Shown: positions 36,515 through 45,516, counted from the first letter of the stretch. The stretch is DNA of 64,000 bases from Janthinobacterium sp. 64 (GCF_002813325.1 NZ_PHUG01000002.1:124001-188000); one strand, 5' to 3'. A program made the numbers and translations. The notes: generated by a model from the letters alone, not told the origin.

Positions 36515-36893
36515 GGGCACGTCTGGTTGATGTGGTGCGGCGGCACGGCAAGCAGCATGCCGCCATTCCATTCCATCTTGTGGGCGAGTTTCCGCCTGAA
36601 CTCGTCCCAGCCCTGGTCGAGAATGGCACGGTGCAGCGCGGCTTTCTGACGCACACTCTTGCCCGGCTGTTCGACAGTGCCTTTGGCGGACCTGGACATA
36701 TTCTGTACCTGCAAATCCTCAATGCAGACGAGCGCGTGGGTTTGGCAGTTGACATCCTCCCCGCCTAACGGACGGGGGTTTCTACGGCGCAACGCGATGA
36801 CTTGCGATGCGCTTCGGTGGGTTCCTGCTTCTTCGAGCGGCCTGACTGCGCCATCTCTCCACAGGCTAGCAAGCGGTGCCCCCGCTCAAGCAC
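36515..36893 (-). pseudogene. Two joined tnpB fragments (IS200/IS605 group)
   Basis: At 36515-36745 the minus strand reads HALVCIEDLQVQNMSRSAKG through AILDQGWDEFRRKLAHKMEW to HHINQTCPD and a stop. This is residues ~263-337 of TnpB without the zinc ribbon. At ~36785-36893 lies a separate copy of the last ~25 codons of tnpB plus its downstream end, then the intact element begins. The order is therefore 3' end, central fragment, tail repeat: a rearranged mosaic, not a simple truncation. Confidence 0.7.
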
Positions 36894-36945
36894 TTGACAT
36901 CCTCCCTACCTAAAGGATAGAGATCTCTACAGCGCGGCGCGATGA
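36749..36945 (-). repeat. Duplicated IS200/IS605-type right end
   Basis: The sequence TTGACATCCTCC followed by a short hairpin and TTTCTAC or TCTCTAC occurs twice, at ~36752 (CCCGCCTAACGGACGGGG hairpin) and ~36893. Each copy is followed by the same ~100 bases of tnpB 3' sequence. Such ends carry the 3' part of the omega-RNA guide scaffold in TnpB elements, so two guide-like ends may exist. The RNA itself is not demonstrated. Confidence 0.6.
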
Positions 36946-38151
36946 GTTGCCACGCGCTTCGGTGGGTTCCTGCTTCTTCAAGTGGCCTGACTGCGCCATC
37001 TCTCCACAGGCTAGCAAGCGGTGCCCCCGCTCAACAATGTTAATCGCGCCCACCACGTCTGCGTGATTTTTGTAGCCGCACTCGACGCACAGGAATTTCG
37101 CCTGGGTCTGCCGATTGTCTTTTGATATGTGCCTACAAGTCGGGCACGTCTGGCTAGTGTGGTGCGGCGGCACTGCCAGGAACATACCGCCGTTCCACGC
37201 CATCTTGTAGTCTAGCTGCCGCCTAAACTCGCCCCATCCTTGATCGAGAATGGCGCGGTTCAGCCCCGACTTCTGGCTGACTTTCTTGCCCGGCTGTTCG
37301 ATGGTGCCTTTAGAGGACCTGGACATATTCCGTACCTGCAAATCCTCAATGCAGACGAGCGCGTGAACTCGGCTGATCGTCGTTGTATTTTTGTGCAGGA
37401 AATCTTTCCGAGCATTGGCGATGTCGCGGTGAATTTTCTGGACGCGCGCGTTCGCCTTCTTCCAATTACTGCTGAATTTGATCTTACGGCCCATGCGCCG
37501 CTGGTAGCGCGCCAGACGCTGCTGGTGTTTCTTGAAGCTGTTGAGCGGCGCGATGAAGCCGCCGTCGCTCAGGGTGGCAAAGCGGGCGATCCCAACGTCA
37601 ATCCCGATCGCCGTCGCTGCTTTAGGTACGGGGGATTCGACCTCGCGACGGGTCAGAATCGACGCGAACCACTTGCCGCATGACTTGCTAATGGTGACGT
37701 TGCGCAACTCGCCGATGACCTCGCGGCTATTCCGGTAGCGCATCCAGCCCAGCTTGGGTAAAAAGATACGGTCGTTACCTTCATCGAGTTTGAACTCCTT
37801 CGAGCTCGCGTAGCGGAAAGCATCACCCGTACCCTTGCGTTTGAACTTGGGAAAGCCAGCACGCTTCTCAAAGAAGTTTTTAAATGCCGTATCGAGGTCT
37901 ATTAAAGCTTGCTGCGAGCTGCTGCACGGCGTGTCCGACAGCCAAGGGGTTTCGGAACTGTTGCGCCAGGCTGTTAGATATTTCGCCATGGCCACATAGC
38001 TGATGAATTTGTTGCCGGCTGCGTGATTTTCTTTTTGCAGAGCCAAGGCTTTGTTGTAGATGAACCGGCAAGAACCGGCGAAGCGGCGCATGGCGCGCTC
38101 CTGGTCGCCGGTTGGTCTCAGCTCGAACCTGTAGGCTTGAATTCTTTCCAT
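36910..38151 (-). CDS. tnpB: TnpB RNA-guided nuclease of an IS200/IS605-group element
   Basis: 413 residues, full length. It has the N-terminal helix-turn-helix/REC part (YRFELRPTGDQERAMRRFAG) and a RuvC domain with Asp185 (IGIDVG), Glu269 (VCIEDLQV) and Asp365 (NHADVVGAIN). The zinc ribbon CPTC (336-339) and CVEC (355-358) sits between the last two. All catalytic residues are intact. TnpB proteins use an RNA from the right end to cut DNA at the vacant site and favour retention of the element. No tnpA (Y1 transposase) is adjacent, so mobility would need one in trans. The left end probably lies within the ~120 bases above 38151. Confidence 0.93.
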   Translation of the reverse strand: MERIQAYRFELRPTGDQERAMRRFAGSCRFIYNKALALQKENHAAGNKFISYVAMAKYLTAWRNSSETPWLSDTPCSSSQQALIDLDTAFKNFFEKRAGFPKFKRKGTGDAFRYASSKEFKLDEGNDRIFLPKLGWMRYRNSREVIGELRNVTISKSCGKWFASILTRREVESPVPKAATAIGIDVGIARFATLSDGGFIAPLNSFKKHQQRLARYQRRMGRKIKFSSNWKKANARVQKIHRDIANARKDFLHKNTTTISRVHALVCIEDLQVRNMSRSSKGTIEQPGKKVSQKSGLNRAILDQGWGEFRRQLDYKMAWNGGMFLAVPPHHTSQTCPTCRHISKDNRQTQAKFLCVECGYKNHADVVGAINIVERGHRLLACGEMAQSGHLKKQEPTEARGNSSRRAVEISIL

Positions 38152-38273
38152 GATTCTTCAAGCTTACTCGTGTGAAGGCAGTATCGGCCACAAGAAAGCT
38201 AGCCAATTTGCGCCGTATTTTGGCTTGACATGGGTCGCATACCGTACGAAATTGCAGCTCCGCTCTCCCTCCC

Positions 38274-39272
38274 CTATCTAAGCTTAAACTCCTGCCTCGC
38301 GATGATGTCGTCGAACGCAGAAGTGATCGAGGTTGAGATCAGGGTACCCATTTGGCCAAATCCGCCAGGGTGTGGTCCAAAGTTGAATGCAGTCACATCC
38401 TTTTGAGCATCCACGAAGTCATCCATCGTGCCGATGGCATCGATCAGGCCGATTTCCTTTGCTTCTAACCCACTCCAGATTTCCCCGCTGGCGTAATTGA
38501 CGTCGTGCCGCAGGACGCGGCCGCGCCGTTCCTCTAGTTCGCGCAAAAAGGTTCGCCCTACCCTGTCCACCAAATCCTGCGCCTTGGCTTGCGCGTCCTG
38601 GCTAGGCGGTGTGAACGGATTCAAGAATGCCTTCAGGTGACCGGATGCATATACCTGCTGCGAGATTTCCATCCGATCCAGCGCACGCGACAGTTGCCAT
38701 GGCGCGATGATGGCGCCGATCGATCCCACCAGACTGTATTTCCCTGCGATGATCTTGTCGGCGTGCAACGCAATCATGTAGGCAGCCGATGCGCCGACGT
38801 TGCTGATCGCCGCCACTACCGGTTTCGGGTGCTTTTTCCTGAAAGAGTGAATCGCGTTTCCGATACGCTCGGCCTCGACCGGCGCGCCACCGGGACTGTC
38901 TATCGCGAGAACTATCTGCGTAACGTTGCTGGACTCAAACGCCCGCTTCAGTGCCGGCACGATCTTGTCTGCGGACGCGAGTGAGGTTGCAGCGATCTCG
39001 CCCTCGATGTGCACAATGCCTATGACCGGGCCGAAGGGACCTATTTTAAACTGCAACGTTTGCATGAAAAAGTACAGACCGAACAAGAGTGGCATGAGAA
39101 CGAGCAACGACTTCAGCGTCAACGTGAGGCGGCGAGCAAATTTTCGATCCCGTTCAAGCGCCAGGCGTTCTTCCCTGAATCCCGCGCGTTGTTCGCGTAT
39201 CTCGGCCAACATCAGTAGTGCGAGATTGGTGGCCTGCAGTTCAGCTTGACTCTTATCGTCATTATTTTCCAT
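38274..39272 (-). CDS. SppA-like S49 family serine peptidase, membrane anchored
   Basis: 332 residues; ATG at 39272 with AAGGAAA upstream. A polar N-terminal cytoplasmic stretch (~50 residues) precedes one membrane segment (LLVLMPLLFGLYFFM). The S49 fold follows: IVHIEGEI, IDSPGGAPVEAERI, the Ser nucleophile in SNVGASAAYMIAL and the general-base Lys in YASGHLKAFLNPF. SppA-type enzymes degrade signal peptides or membrane-protein remnants at the inner membrane. Here it sits downstream of traG on the same strand, so it may be transfer-module cargo helping to clear leader peptides of the many secreted Tra proteins. Stand-alone S49 genes of ~330 residues are common in Proteobacteria. Confidence 0.85.
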   Translation of the reverse strand: MENNDDKSQAELQATNLALLMLAEIREQRAGFREERLALERDRKFARRLTLTLKSLLVLMPLLFGLYFFMQTLQFKIGPFGPVIGIVHIEGEIAATSLASADKIVPALKRAFESSNVTQIVLAIDSPGGAPVEAERIGNAIHSFRKKHPKPVVAAISNVGASAAYMIALHADKIIAGKYSLVGSIGAIIAPWQLSRALDRMEISQQVYASGHLKAFLNPFTPPSQDAQAKAQDLVDRVGRTFLRELEERRGRVLRHDVNYASGEIWSGLEAKEIGLIDAIGTMDDFVDAQKDVTAFNFGPHPGGFGQMGTLISTSITSAFDDIIARQEFKLR

Positions 39273-39304
39273 GGCGTTTCCTTGTGGGGGCTAGGCGCGA
39301 TAAG

Positions 39305-39874
39305 TTAGCGACAACTGCCCCCCCAACCCAGTACGACAGTTTCCCAGGTCATCCTGTCACCGCACGTTTTTTTTTCTTCTTCTCTCCGGTTTGGCTGTGC
39401 ACTTCGCATCGGCGCCCCTTCATCGATCATGGCTTCCGTCGGTTTTGCTTTTTCCATTTCGGCTAATGCCGCGGTGGCTTCTTTAAGCTTTGAGATCGGG
39501 CACCGCATTACAAAGGCATGCGGATATTCTTGCGTGCTCGCAGATTCGCGTGTGACATTGGAAACACTACATAACTGAGCAGTAACTACTCGAAAATACT
39601 GTTCATCGAAAGCGATGCCATCCTCGGAATGGAGCAGCAAGAGCTGGCCGTTCTTGCATTCCTTCGCCACAAAACGTAGCGCTAGCCGGGCGTAGATGAC
39701 GTTCTCGTCGCGCGTGCGCGCCTCGACGAAGGTCCGTTGGGACAATCGATAGGTGGTCATCGTCGACAAATCGCAGACTGTGTCGTCGGTGGGCTTTTTT
39801 GCGAGTGCAACCGCTTGCACCGATGAAATTGTAAATGCCAAAATTAAAGTAAATGCTACATGCAGTAATTTCAT
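39305..39874 (-). CDS. Periplasmic hypothetical protein with signal peptide
   Basis: 189 residues; ATG at 39874 preceded by GGGAG. A signal peptide (MKLLHVAFTLILAFTISSVQ) is cut around residue 21-25. The mature part has four Cys (two likely disulfides) and a charged tail (RREEEKK). No family recognised. It lies 32 nt before the S49 gene on the same strand, so the two are probably co-transcribed. Position next to traG suggests an accessory of transfer or exclusion, but nothing in the sequence proves it. Confidence 0.7.
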   Translation of the reverse strand: MKLLHVAFTLILAFTISSVQAVALAKKPTDDTVCDLSTMTTYRLSQRTFVEARTRDENVIYARLALRFVAKECKNGQLLLLHSEDGIAFDEQYFRVVTAQLCSVSNVTRESASTQEYPHAFVMRCPISKLKEATAALAEMEKAKPTEAMIDEGAPMRSAQPNRREEEKKTCGDRMTWETVVLGWGGSCR

Positions 39875-39931
39875 AATGGAAAGCTCCCATAGTAAATTGA
39901 ACAGTGTAGATTCAGCATAATTAATTATTTC

Positions 39932-39959
39932 TTGATAATTTTTTGTTTTTTGCTAATAT
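39932..39959 (+). promoter_or_regulatory. Sigma70-type promoter for the 109-residue membrane protein
   Basis: TTGATA (39932-39937), a 16-nt AT-rich spacer and TAATAT (39954-39959) lie 30 nt before the ATG at 39990. This is a near-consensus promoter in a region of low GC. It suggests constitutive expression of the small gene independently of the tra operon. Confidence 0.65.
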
Positions 39960-39989
39960 GGGTATGAACCTATATTTTTTGGAATTGTT

Positions 39990-40319
39990 ATGAAAACATT
40001 TATGCAAATTGCTTCGTGCGTACTCATCGGTGGTATTTTTGGTGGATCTTTTGGATTCGATGGTTCAGTATTGGGTACGGCAATTTATGCCGCTTTTGGA
40101 ATTGTATTCATGCTAGTTCTATATGCAGTTTCTTATATTATTGTTTGTATAAGTAAAAGAATTTCGGCTGGATGCATATTAATTTCGCCTCGGACGTACT
40201 TAGTCATGTATGACGACTTCTTTTATGGGAGGAATCCGTTCAAAAACCAGGCTTACAGGATAGATGAGAACGGGGAGCCAAATCTAGATCCTCTGTGGTT
40301 ACTCCGAGATGAAAAGTGA
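39990..40319 (+). CDS. Small inner-membrane protein, candidate entry-exclusion protein
   Basis: 109 residues, GGAAT before the ATG. There are two hydrophobic segments (~5-25 and ~30-53) followed by a cytoplasmic or periplasmic polar tail (YGRNPFKNQAYRIDENG). It is convergent with traG, with only 2 nt between the stop codons, and has its own strong promoter. In SXT/R391-type elements the gene beside traG encodes Eex, a small inner-membrane protein that recognises the TraG C-terminus and blocks redundant transfer. Position, size and topology fit; sequence similarity is not established. Low GC like the traG 3' end suggests the two evolve together. Confidence 0.65.
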   Translation: MKTFMQIASCVLIGGIFGGSFGFDGSVLGTAIYAAFGIVFMLVLYAVSYIIVCISKRISAGCILISPRTYLVMYDDFFYGRNPFKNQAYRIDENGEPNLDPLWLLRDEK

Positions 40320-40321
40320 AT

Positions 40322-43195
40322 TTATTTTTTAAAGAGGTCTTTTATTTTTTCAGCTGCTTTTTTATTTAATTCTTTAATCCCTTCCGCAACAATATCTGGA
40401 TCCTCGGTTACTTGTCTATTTGCGTTGCCGAATAGTGATTTTTTCGTCGTGATGTTGCCAGACGGCGTCTCGACAATTCCACTGTCTTTTCTAAATTTTT
40501 GTCGTGCCTTATTCTTTTCAGTGTCGGCTTTTCCGTTTATTTTTTCTAGGTCTGACTGAACTTGAGTAGGCGTTTTTTTAATTCTAGCTTGCTCTGCTGT
40601 CATCCAATCTTGCCCTTCTACCGGTAGAGTCGGTCCATCCTTGTTTTTAGTGCTGTTTGCAGAATTATTTGGCGTTGTCGCATGTGTTCGTGATTTGTTA
40701 GCCTGATGCTGCTTATCGATGTCTGGATACAGTGAGGGATTGTCCTTCATGTCTCGATATGCCGCTCTTACTGATTCAAATGAGTCTGGAAGATTGCTGT
40801 TTGTGGTTGGCAATATGGGTGTGTTTGCAATGCTTCCGAGATGAGAATCGATAATAGTTTTGGCAGCTGCACTGTTCTGGTTGTGTGACAAAAGTGATTC
40901 AAATAGTTGAATATTTTGTGGATCCTTTGCAATATCCAGATTAAAATATTCCCCGCGCGAATGCGCTGCCGATATACTTGTAGCGTAGTCTACTTGTTCG
41001 CGCAACGTTGCATCTGCACGCTCCGAGTTCGCTACCGTTTCGGTGATTCTGGCTGCATTTTCGGTGGCGGTCCTTTGATCCGCAGTAACAGAGTTCAATA
41101 AACTGGTATTCTTGGCAAGCGACTCTGCCCATTCCTTGAAATTAGATACATCTTCATTACTCAAGTGGCTTTTGATCTCCGATTCCTTTTTGTCTATTGC
41201 GGCCGAGTACTGTTTGCCGCCATGTCCTGATAGCGCAATTTTTGTACCAGGAACGACGCCAAAACCTGGTATGCCGAAACTCAGATCGACTCCAGCACCA
41301 AAAGCTACGTTTGCGACCTGTTGCTCGCTGGCCCCAACGGCTTTCGCAATGGTTTCGGTAAGTTGCTTAAGCTCTTGCGTACGTGCGCCAAATCCTTCAA
41401 TACTGTTTCTTGTGGCACCTTTAGACCGATTCTTTGCCACGCCAGTTCCATCGACATGGAGAAGGGCATTCGAGAAGGCGGCCGCTTTGTCCCTTGTTGC
41501 TGCGACAGCATTTGACTCCGCTGCCGACACTTGTTGATTGGCAGCAGCAACATGGTTTTCCGTCACCTTGCCCTCCACTGTTCTGGAAACCGGTCCTTCA
41601 TTGGCCAATGCCTTGGCAGCGGTGAGGCCGGACAACGCATTGGTGGTGTAGCTATTTCCTGAAACATCATTTTGCCGACCACTGAAGAACGGTGACGAGC
41701 GGACAGGTGCCAAGGTCATCTGGTCCATGGCGGCATTTCCCATGGATACGTTGCCCGTTGCCGCCGAATTGGTGGCACTGGTCACATTACTTTGCAACAG
41801 GCGCATGCCATCGACGAGCGCGGTGCCAAAGTTCTCCATGCGCTTGAGGGCAGCCCAGGCAATGAAAGGAATGCTGATGGTCATATAGCCGACGACGGCT
41901 TCGCCCGAAATGGCGCTGGAAAAAATGGTCGAGGACGTGGCCAGCGACAGGGCGTTGACGCCGTTGCCTACGCTGGCCGCAGCGGCCAAGTCACGCATTG
42001 CATACATGGTCGCCATATAGTTCAGGATGGCATAGAGCGGTGGCCACAGCTGGATCCAGATGAGCACAGACGCATAGTTCTTGAAGCCGGCCACGGTATC
42101 TTTGCCGTTGGTCAACATTAGGATGAGGATTAACAGCGGGAATATCGCGTACGCCACCGCTTCGACCACGTTGCGGATCACGGGCAGCGCTTGCTCCGCC
42201 ACCTTGCCGTTGTTAATCCACGCGGCGTTCGTTTGGGCCACCGCTTGCGCGCGGCCAACGGCCAGCAGCATGGTAGCCGGATCGTTGATCTTCTGTCCGG
42301 CCATGAGACTGGTATCGTTGACAGCATTGATGAGCGCGTTTTGCCGAATAATATTGGCTGCGGTGGCCGAGGCGTCGGCTATTTTTGCTTTCAGGTAGGC
42401 TTGCTGAATCTGGTCCGCGATCAGGGCCGAGGCTACCGTCCCAGGAAGCGTCGGATTCATGCGGAATGCCAGTGTGCCTTGGATGCGCTGAACTTCGGCC
42501 GGCATTTTCGCCGATAGCTTTGTATATGCCTGAGGACAGGTGAGCACTTCCGCGGTGCCGGCCGCATTCGTGATGCTGCTAAACCGGGCCGGATTCGGGT
42601 CGCCCATGAGACTCCACACGTCGCCCGAGGTCGCAAATGCGTCCGGCGACAGGTAGCCAGAGGCCAGATCAAACGTTGTACAGTTATGGATAAAATTGAT
42701 GAGGTCTGTTCGGAAATACGGGCTTTGGAATACCACTTTGGAAGCCTCACGCACCATGCGGCTCCCAAACATCAGTCCGTTTTTCTGGTACGTGAGCTTG
42801 TCGGGCATGCCGGCCGCCCCCGGGATCACCTGCATGGCCGTTTCTTCGAGTTCCGTCAGGCTGTTGCCGACCGTACTGGTCAGCGAGGCGAGCACCGCCA
42901 GGCCGAACGGAACGTTGTCGACGAAGACTTCGGCCGAACCGCCCGTCTTGTCGACGATACCGACAGTGACCTTCGGCACCAGGAGTACCGACAAGACCAG
43001 GACCACCGAGGCGAGCCACTTCCAGCCCACCATCTTTTCCGGGGCGAAGGCATAACCCACCAAGGCGGCCACGAAGCCGCACACGGCGACGATGCCAAGC
43101 GCATTTCGGTAGGTGTTCGCCCCGACCATGGCGGCCACGGCATTCATCAGCCCGTACAAACTGTCCGAATTCTGGTAGGCAAAAATTTCCCACAT
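40322..43195 (-). CDS. traG: TraG, mating-pair stabilisation and entry-exclusion target
   Basis: 957 residues; ATG at 43195 with GGAGG upstream. The N-terminal half is the TraG_N membrane region with several hydrophobic segments (~30-75, ~340-460) and the family start MWEIFAYQNSDSLYGLMNAV. The C-terminal half (~480-957) is soluble, polar and predicted coiled or disordered, Ala/Asn/Lys-rich; in F and SXT this part determines entry exclusion. TraG acts in the inner membrane in pilus assembly and stabilisation of mating pairs. It is the last gene of the tra operon. The final ~250 codons are much AT-richer than the rest, suggesting a replaced or fast-evolving end. Confidence 0.92.
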   Translation of the reverse strand: MWEIFAYQNSDSLYGLMNAVAAMVGANTYRNALGIVAVCGFVAALVGYAFAPEKMVGWKWLASVVLVLSVLLVPKVTVGIVDKTGGSAEVFVDNVPFGLAVLASLTSTVGNSLTELEETAMQVIPGAAGMPDKLTYQKNGLMFGSRMVREASKVVFQSPYFRTDLINFIHNCTTFDLASGYLSPDAFATSGDVWSLMGDPNPARFSSITNAAGTAEVLTCPQAYTKLSAKMPAEVQRIQGTLAFRMNPTLPGTVASALIADQIQQAYLKAKIADASATAANIIRQNALINAVNDTSLMAGQKINDPATMLLAVGRAQAVAQTNAAWINNGKVAEQALPVIRNVVEAVAYAIFPLLILILMLTNGKDTVAGFKNYASVLIWIQLWPPLYAILNYMATMYAMRDLAAAASVGNGVNALSLATSSTIFSSAISGEAVVGYMTISIPFIAWAALKRMENFGTALVDGMRLLQSNVTSATNSAATGNVSMGNAAMDQMTLAPVRSSPFFSGRQNDVSGNSYTTNALSGLTAAKALANEGPVSRTVEGKVTENHVAAANQQVSAAESNAVAATRDKAAAFSNALLHVDGTGVAKNRSKGATRNSIEGFGARTQELKQLTETIAKAVGASEQQVANVAFGAGVDLSFGIPGFGVVPGTKIALSGHGGKQYSAAIDKKESEIKSHLSNEDVSNFKEWAESLAKNTSLLNSVTADQRTATENAARITETVANSERADATLREQVDYATSISAAHSRGEYFNLDIAKDPQNIQLFESLLSHNQNSAAAKTIIDSHLGSIANTPILPTTNSNLPDSFESVRAAYRDMKDNPSLYPDIDKQHQANKSRTHATTPNNSANSTKNKDGPTLPVEGQDWMTAEQARIKKTPTQVQSDLEKINGKADTEKNKARQKFRKDSGIVETPSGNITTKKSLFGNANRQVTEDPDIVAEGIKELNKKAAEKIKDLFKK

Positions 43196-43221
43196 GACTA
43201 TTTACCTCCACCACCTTTTTA

Positions 43222-44643
43222 TCACCGCAGATAGGCGGCCTGGCGTCCCAGCAGATCGAGTACCTGCTGTGGCATATTGGCGCGCAGTTGCCGTTCCAGC
43301 TGTTCCAGGTGGTTGGACACCACCGAGATGGAGCCTACTTTCTGGTAGACGAGGGCCTTTTCGCGGGACAGCTGGGCCAGCATGTCTTTGGCGCGCAGGC
43401 GGATTTCTTGGGCTCTCGCCTGTTGTTTCATGTCTAAAGTAAAATCTTTGTCCAAGGCATTCATGCCAAGCCTGAGATTCTTTTCCAGAAACATGTAGGC
43501 GTAGTCGGCTGCAATCACGTCGCGATAGGTGCCGATCAGCTGCTCGTTGGTGGCCGCAGACGGGAACGATGCGCCGATCGACAGCATGCGGTAGACAGGC
43601 TCGCTGGTCTGGTTTACAAAACCGACCTCCGGCGACATGTTTGGAATCGGTGTGCGACTTTGGATTTTATCAGCGATCGAACGCATCAGCTTTTCAACCT
43701 TCACCGTAAACGGGGTATGGACGTACGTTGGGTCGATGGTGACCTGGTCGCACGTTGTAAAGTTATTGCACCGCAACACTGTTTGGTTGACGTTTCCACC
43801 CCCGGCATCCGACTGGCCATAGAGCAGCTGGGAGATCGATGTGAAGGTCGGTGCGATCGGATTCGGGTCTCGTCCTTCCGAATAGAAAATGACGGTCCCG
43901 ACCATGCTCATGATCATTTCCCGCTCCTTGTCGTCCAAGTAGTTACCGGCGAGCTTGAGCGATTCCCAGGTGAGGTTGCCGACGAACGGCGCCTTGTTTT
44001 TAACCAGAGGATCGGAAGATTTACGCGCCGTATCGAGAATGGAACCCTTGTCGGATTTGCAGCGGACGGCCGCAGCGGCATAGTCCGATTCGAGGCCCAG
44101 CGAGACGGCGATGTCCTCGCAGGCCTTGCTGGAGCTAAATCCGGTGGCTTCGGCGGCAGTCGACACGAGGGATTTGGCGGTGTTGCAGGAATTCATTTGC
44201 GCATTTGTCATCATCGATTCGAGGTTTTTGGTCCACTTGGTGATACCGCCGAGCAGCGGGGACACCGTTTCGAGCGCGAGCTGAAACGCCACGCCAGGCA
44301 GCGCGGCCGTGATGTTTTTCAGCATGTTCTTGAATTCGGCCGCCGAAATGAAGGAGAACGAGCCGCCGAAAAGATCGATGCCTCCACAGCCGGCTTTGGC
44401 TGTCGGATAATCGATGGCCATGAGTTGGTAGGTCTTGTTTGGCGCACGCAGCATCAGGCCGCCGCCGCTGAAGGTGTTATAGACCTGCCCGCGGAAGGCG
44501 CCCGGCGCCGTGTAGTTGCCTATGGCGCCGAGGTCGTTGAACATTTTGTTGACCTCGCTATTCAGATCGCCAGCGAAGATCGGATGAGCGTATAGCGCGC
44601 TGGTGGATAGGGACAGCGCGATGATCAGTTTGCGTATTGGCAT
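43222..44643 (-). CDS. traH: TraH, F-type pilus assembly protein
   Basis: 473 residues with signal peptide (MPIRKLIIALSLSTSALYAH) and a strong AAGGAGG before the ATG at 44643. TraH-family features: YTAPGAFRGQVYNTFSGGGL, CGGIDLFGGSFSFI, a Cys-containing middle and a C-terminal coiled-coil-like region. It is periplasmic, associated with the outer membrane, and needed with TraF, TraU, TraW and TrbC for pilus extension and retraction. It sits between traF and traG exactly as in F. Confidence 0.92.
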   Translation of the reverse strand: MPIRKLIIALSLSTSALYAHPIFAGDLNSEVNKMFNDLGAIGNYTAPGAFRGQVYNTFSGGGLMLRAPNKTYQLMAIDYPTAKAGCGGIDLFGGSFSFISAAEFKNMLKNITAALPGVAFQLALETVSPLLGGITKWTKNLESMMTNAQMNSCNTAKSLVSTAAEATGFSSSKACEDIAVSLGLESDYAAAAVRCKSDKGSILDTARKSSDPLVKNKAPFVGNLTWESLKLAGNYLDDKEREMIMSMVGTVIFYSEGRDPNPIAPTFTSISQLLYGQSDAGGGNVNQTVLRCNNFTTCDQVTIDPTYVHTPFTVKVEKLMRSIADKIQSRTPIPNMSPEVGFVNQTSEPVYRMLSIGASFPSAATNEQLIGTYRDVIAADYAYMFLEKNLRLGMNALDKDFTLDMKQQARAQEIRLRAKDMLAQLSREKALVYQKVGSISVVSNHLEQLERQLRANMPQQVLDLLGRQAAYLR

Positions 44644-44655
44644 GATAAATCCTCC

Positions 44656-45516
44656 TTAACGAGATGAAAGTGTTTTTCCGAAAGGTGTTTCGACGGTCTC
44701 AACGGCGCGCGGCCGCAGGGCGTCGATCCGTTCAACCAGCTGCCGTTCCGACAGCACACCGATGCCGACCGGCATGATCTTGCCGCTGATGGGCTGAGCC
44801 AAGAACAGCGCCGGCACTTGCTTGACGTTGAGCGTGGCGGCCGAGCCGTTGTCGGTGCGCGCATCAGCGAAGCCTGGAACCTTGCCGCCGTCCAGGCTGA
44901 CCGGCAGCACCTGGATGCGGTATTTCGTGGAAAACGCCCGCAATACCGGCCCGAAGGCATGGCAGTACGGGCAATCGCCACGGAAGAAGAACATCAGGAT
45001 GTGGTCGGTCCCGATGTTGGCGAGGGCGGATGACCGCTCCTGCATCTGCACCTGTTCAAATACTTCCAGCGCCTGGGCATTTACGGGCCGGCCCTGCGTG
45101 GTGGGGTCCAGGTCCGGATTGGCCCATGCCACTTTCTGCGACAGGTCGGCGAACAGCGAGGCATTTCTGACGACCTTCGATTCGAGCTCCATATAACGGC
45201 GCACATTGGCGACAGTCGGGTTCATGACGGCGACGGCCTTGAGCTGTTCCAGCTGCACCTGCAGCTCACGCAGCGCCTTCACTTCAGGCGGTGGCTGCGG
45301 CGCGGCGGGCTTGGGCTTTGGCGGCGCGACTTGCGCAGGCGGTACCACTTCCTTCTGCGGTTCGTGCATTGCCGGGTCGTCATAGAAATGCCAGCCGCGC
45401 CGCACATCGGCCTGCGCGGCAAAAGCGTGGCCAATTGCAGGGACACTGGCGGGAACCTGGGCGTGTACTGCTCCACATGCGAGCAGCACTGCCAAACAGT
45501 AGTGGTACCTTCTCAT
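44656..45516 (-). CDS. traF: TraF, thioredoxin-like periplasmic pilus assembly protein
   Basis: 286 residues. The frame is open far upstream, but the ATG at 45516 has GGAG upstream and overlaps the preceding stop by 4 nt (ATGA). A signal peptide is followed by a TraF-type middle: WHFYDDP (typical of the family) and a Pro-rich linker. The C-terminal thioredoxin fold has FFFRGDCPYCHAFGPVL and the cis-Pro loop VKQVPALFL. Unlike F TraF, which has lost the CxxC, this one keeps CPYC, so it may be an active oxidoreductase for the Cys-rich TraN, TraU and TraH. Confidence 0.9.
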   Translation of the reverse strand: MRRYHYCLAVLLACGAVHAQVPASVPAIGHAFAAQADVRRGWHFYDDPAMHEPQKEVVPPAQVAPPKPKPAAPQPPPEVKALRELQVQLEQLKAVAVMNPTVANVRRYMELESKVVRNASLFADLSQKVAWANPDLDPTTQGRPVNAQALEVFEQVQMQERSSALANIGTDHILMFFFRGDCPYCHAFGPVLRAFSTKYRIQVLPVSLDGGKVPGFADARTDNGSAATLNVKQVPALFLAQPISGKIMPVGIGVLSERQLVERIDALRPRAVETVETPFGKTLSSR

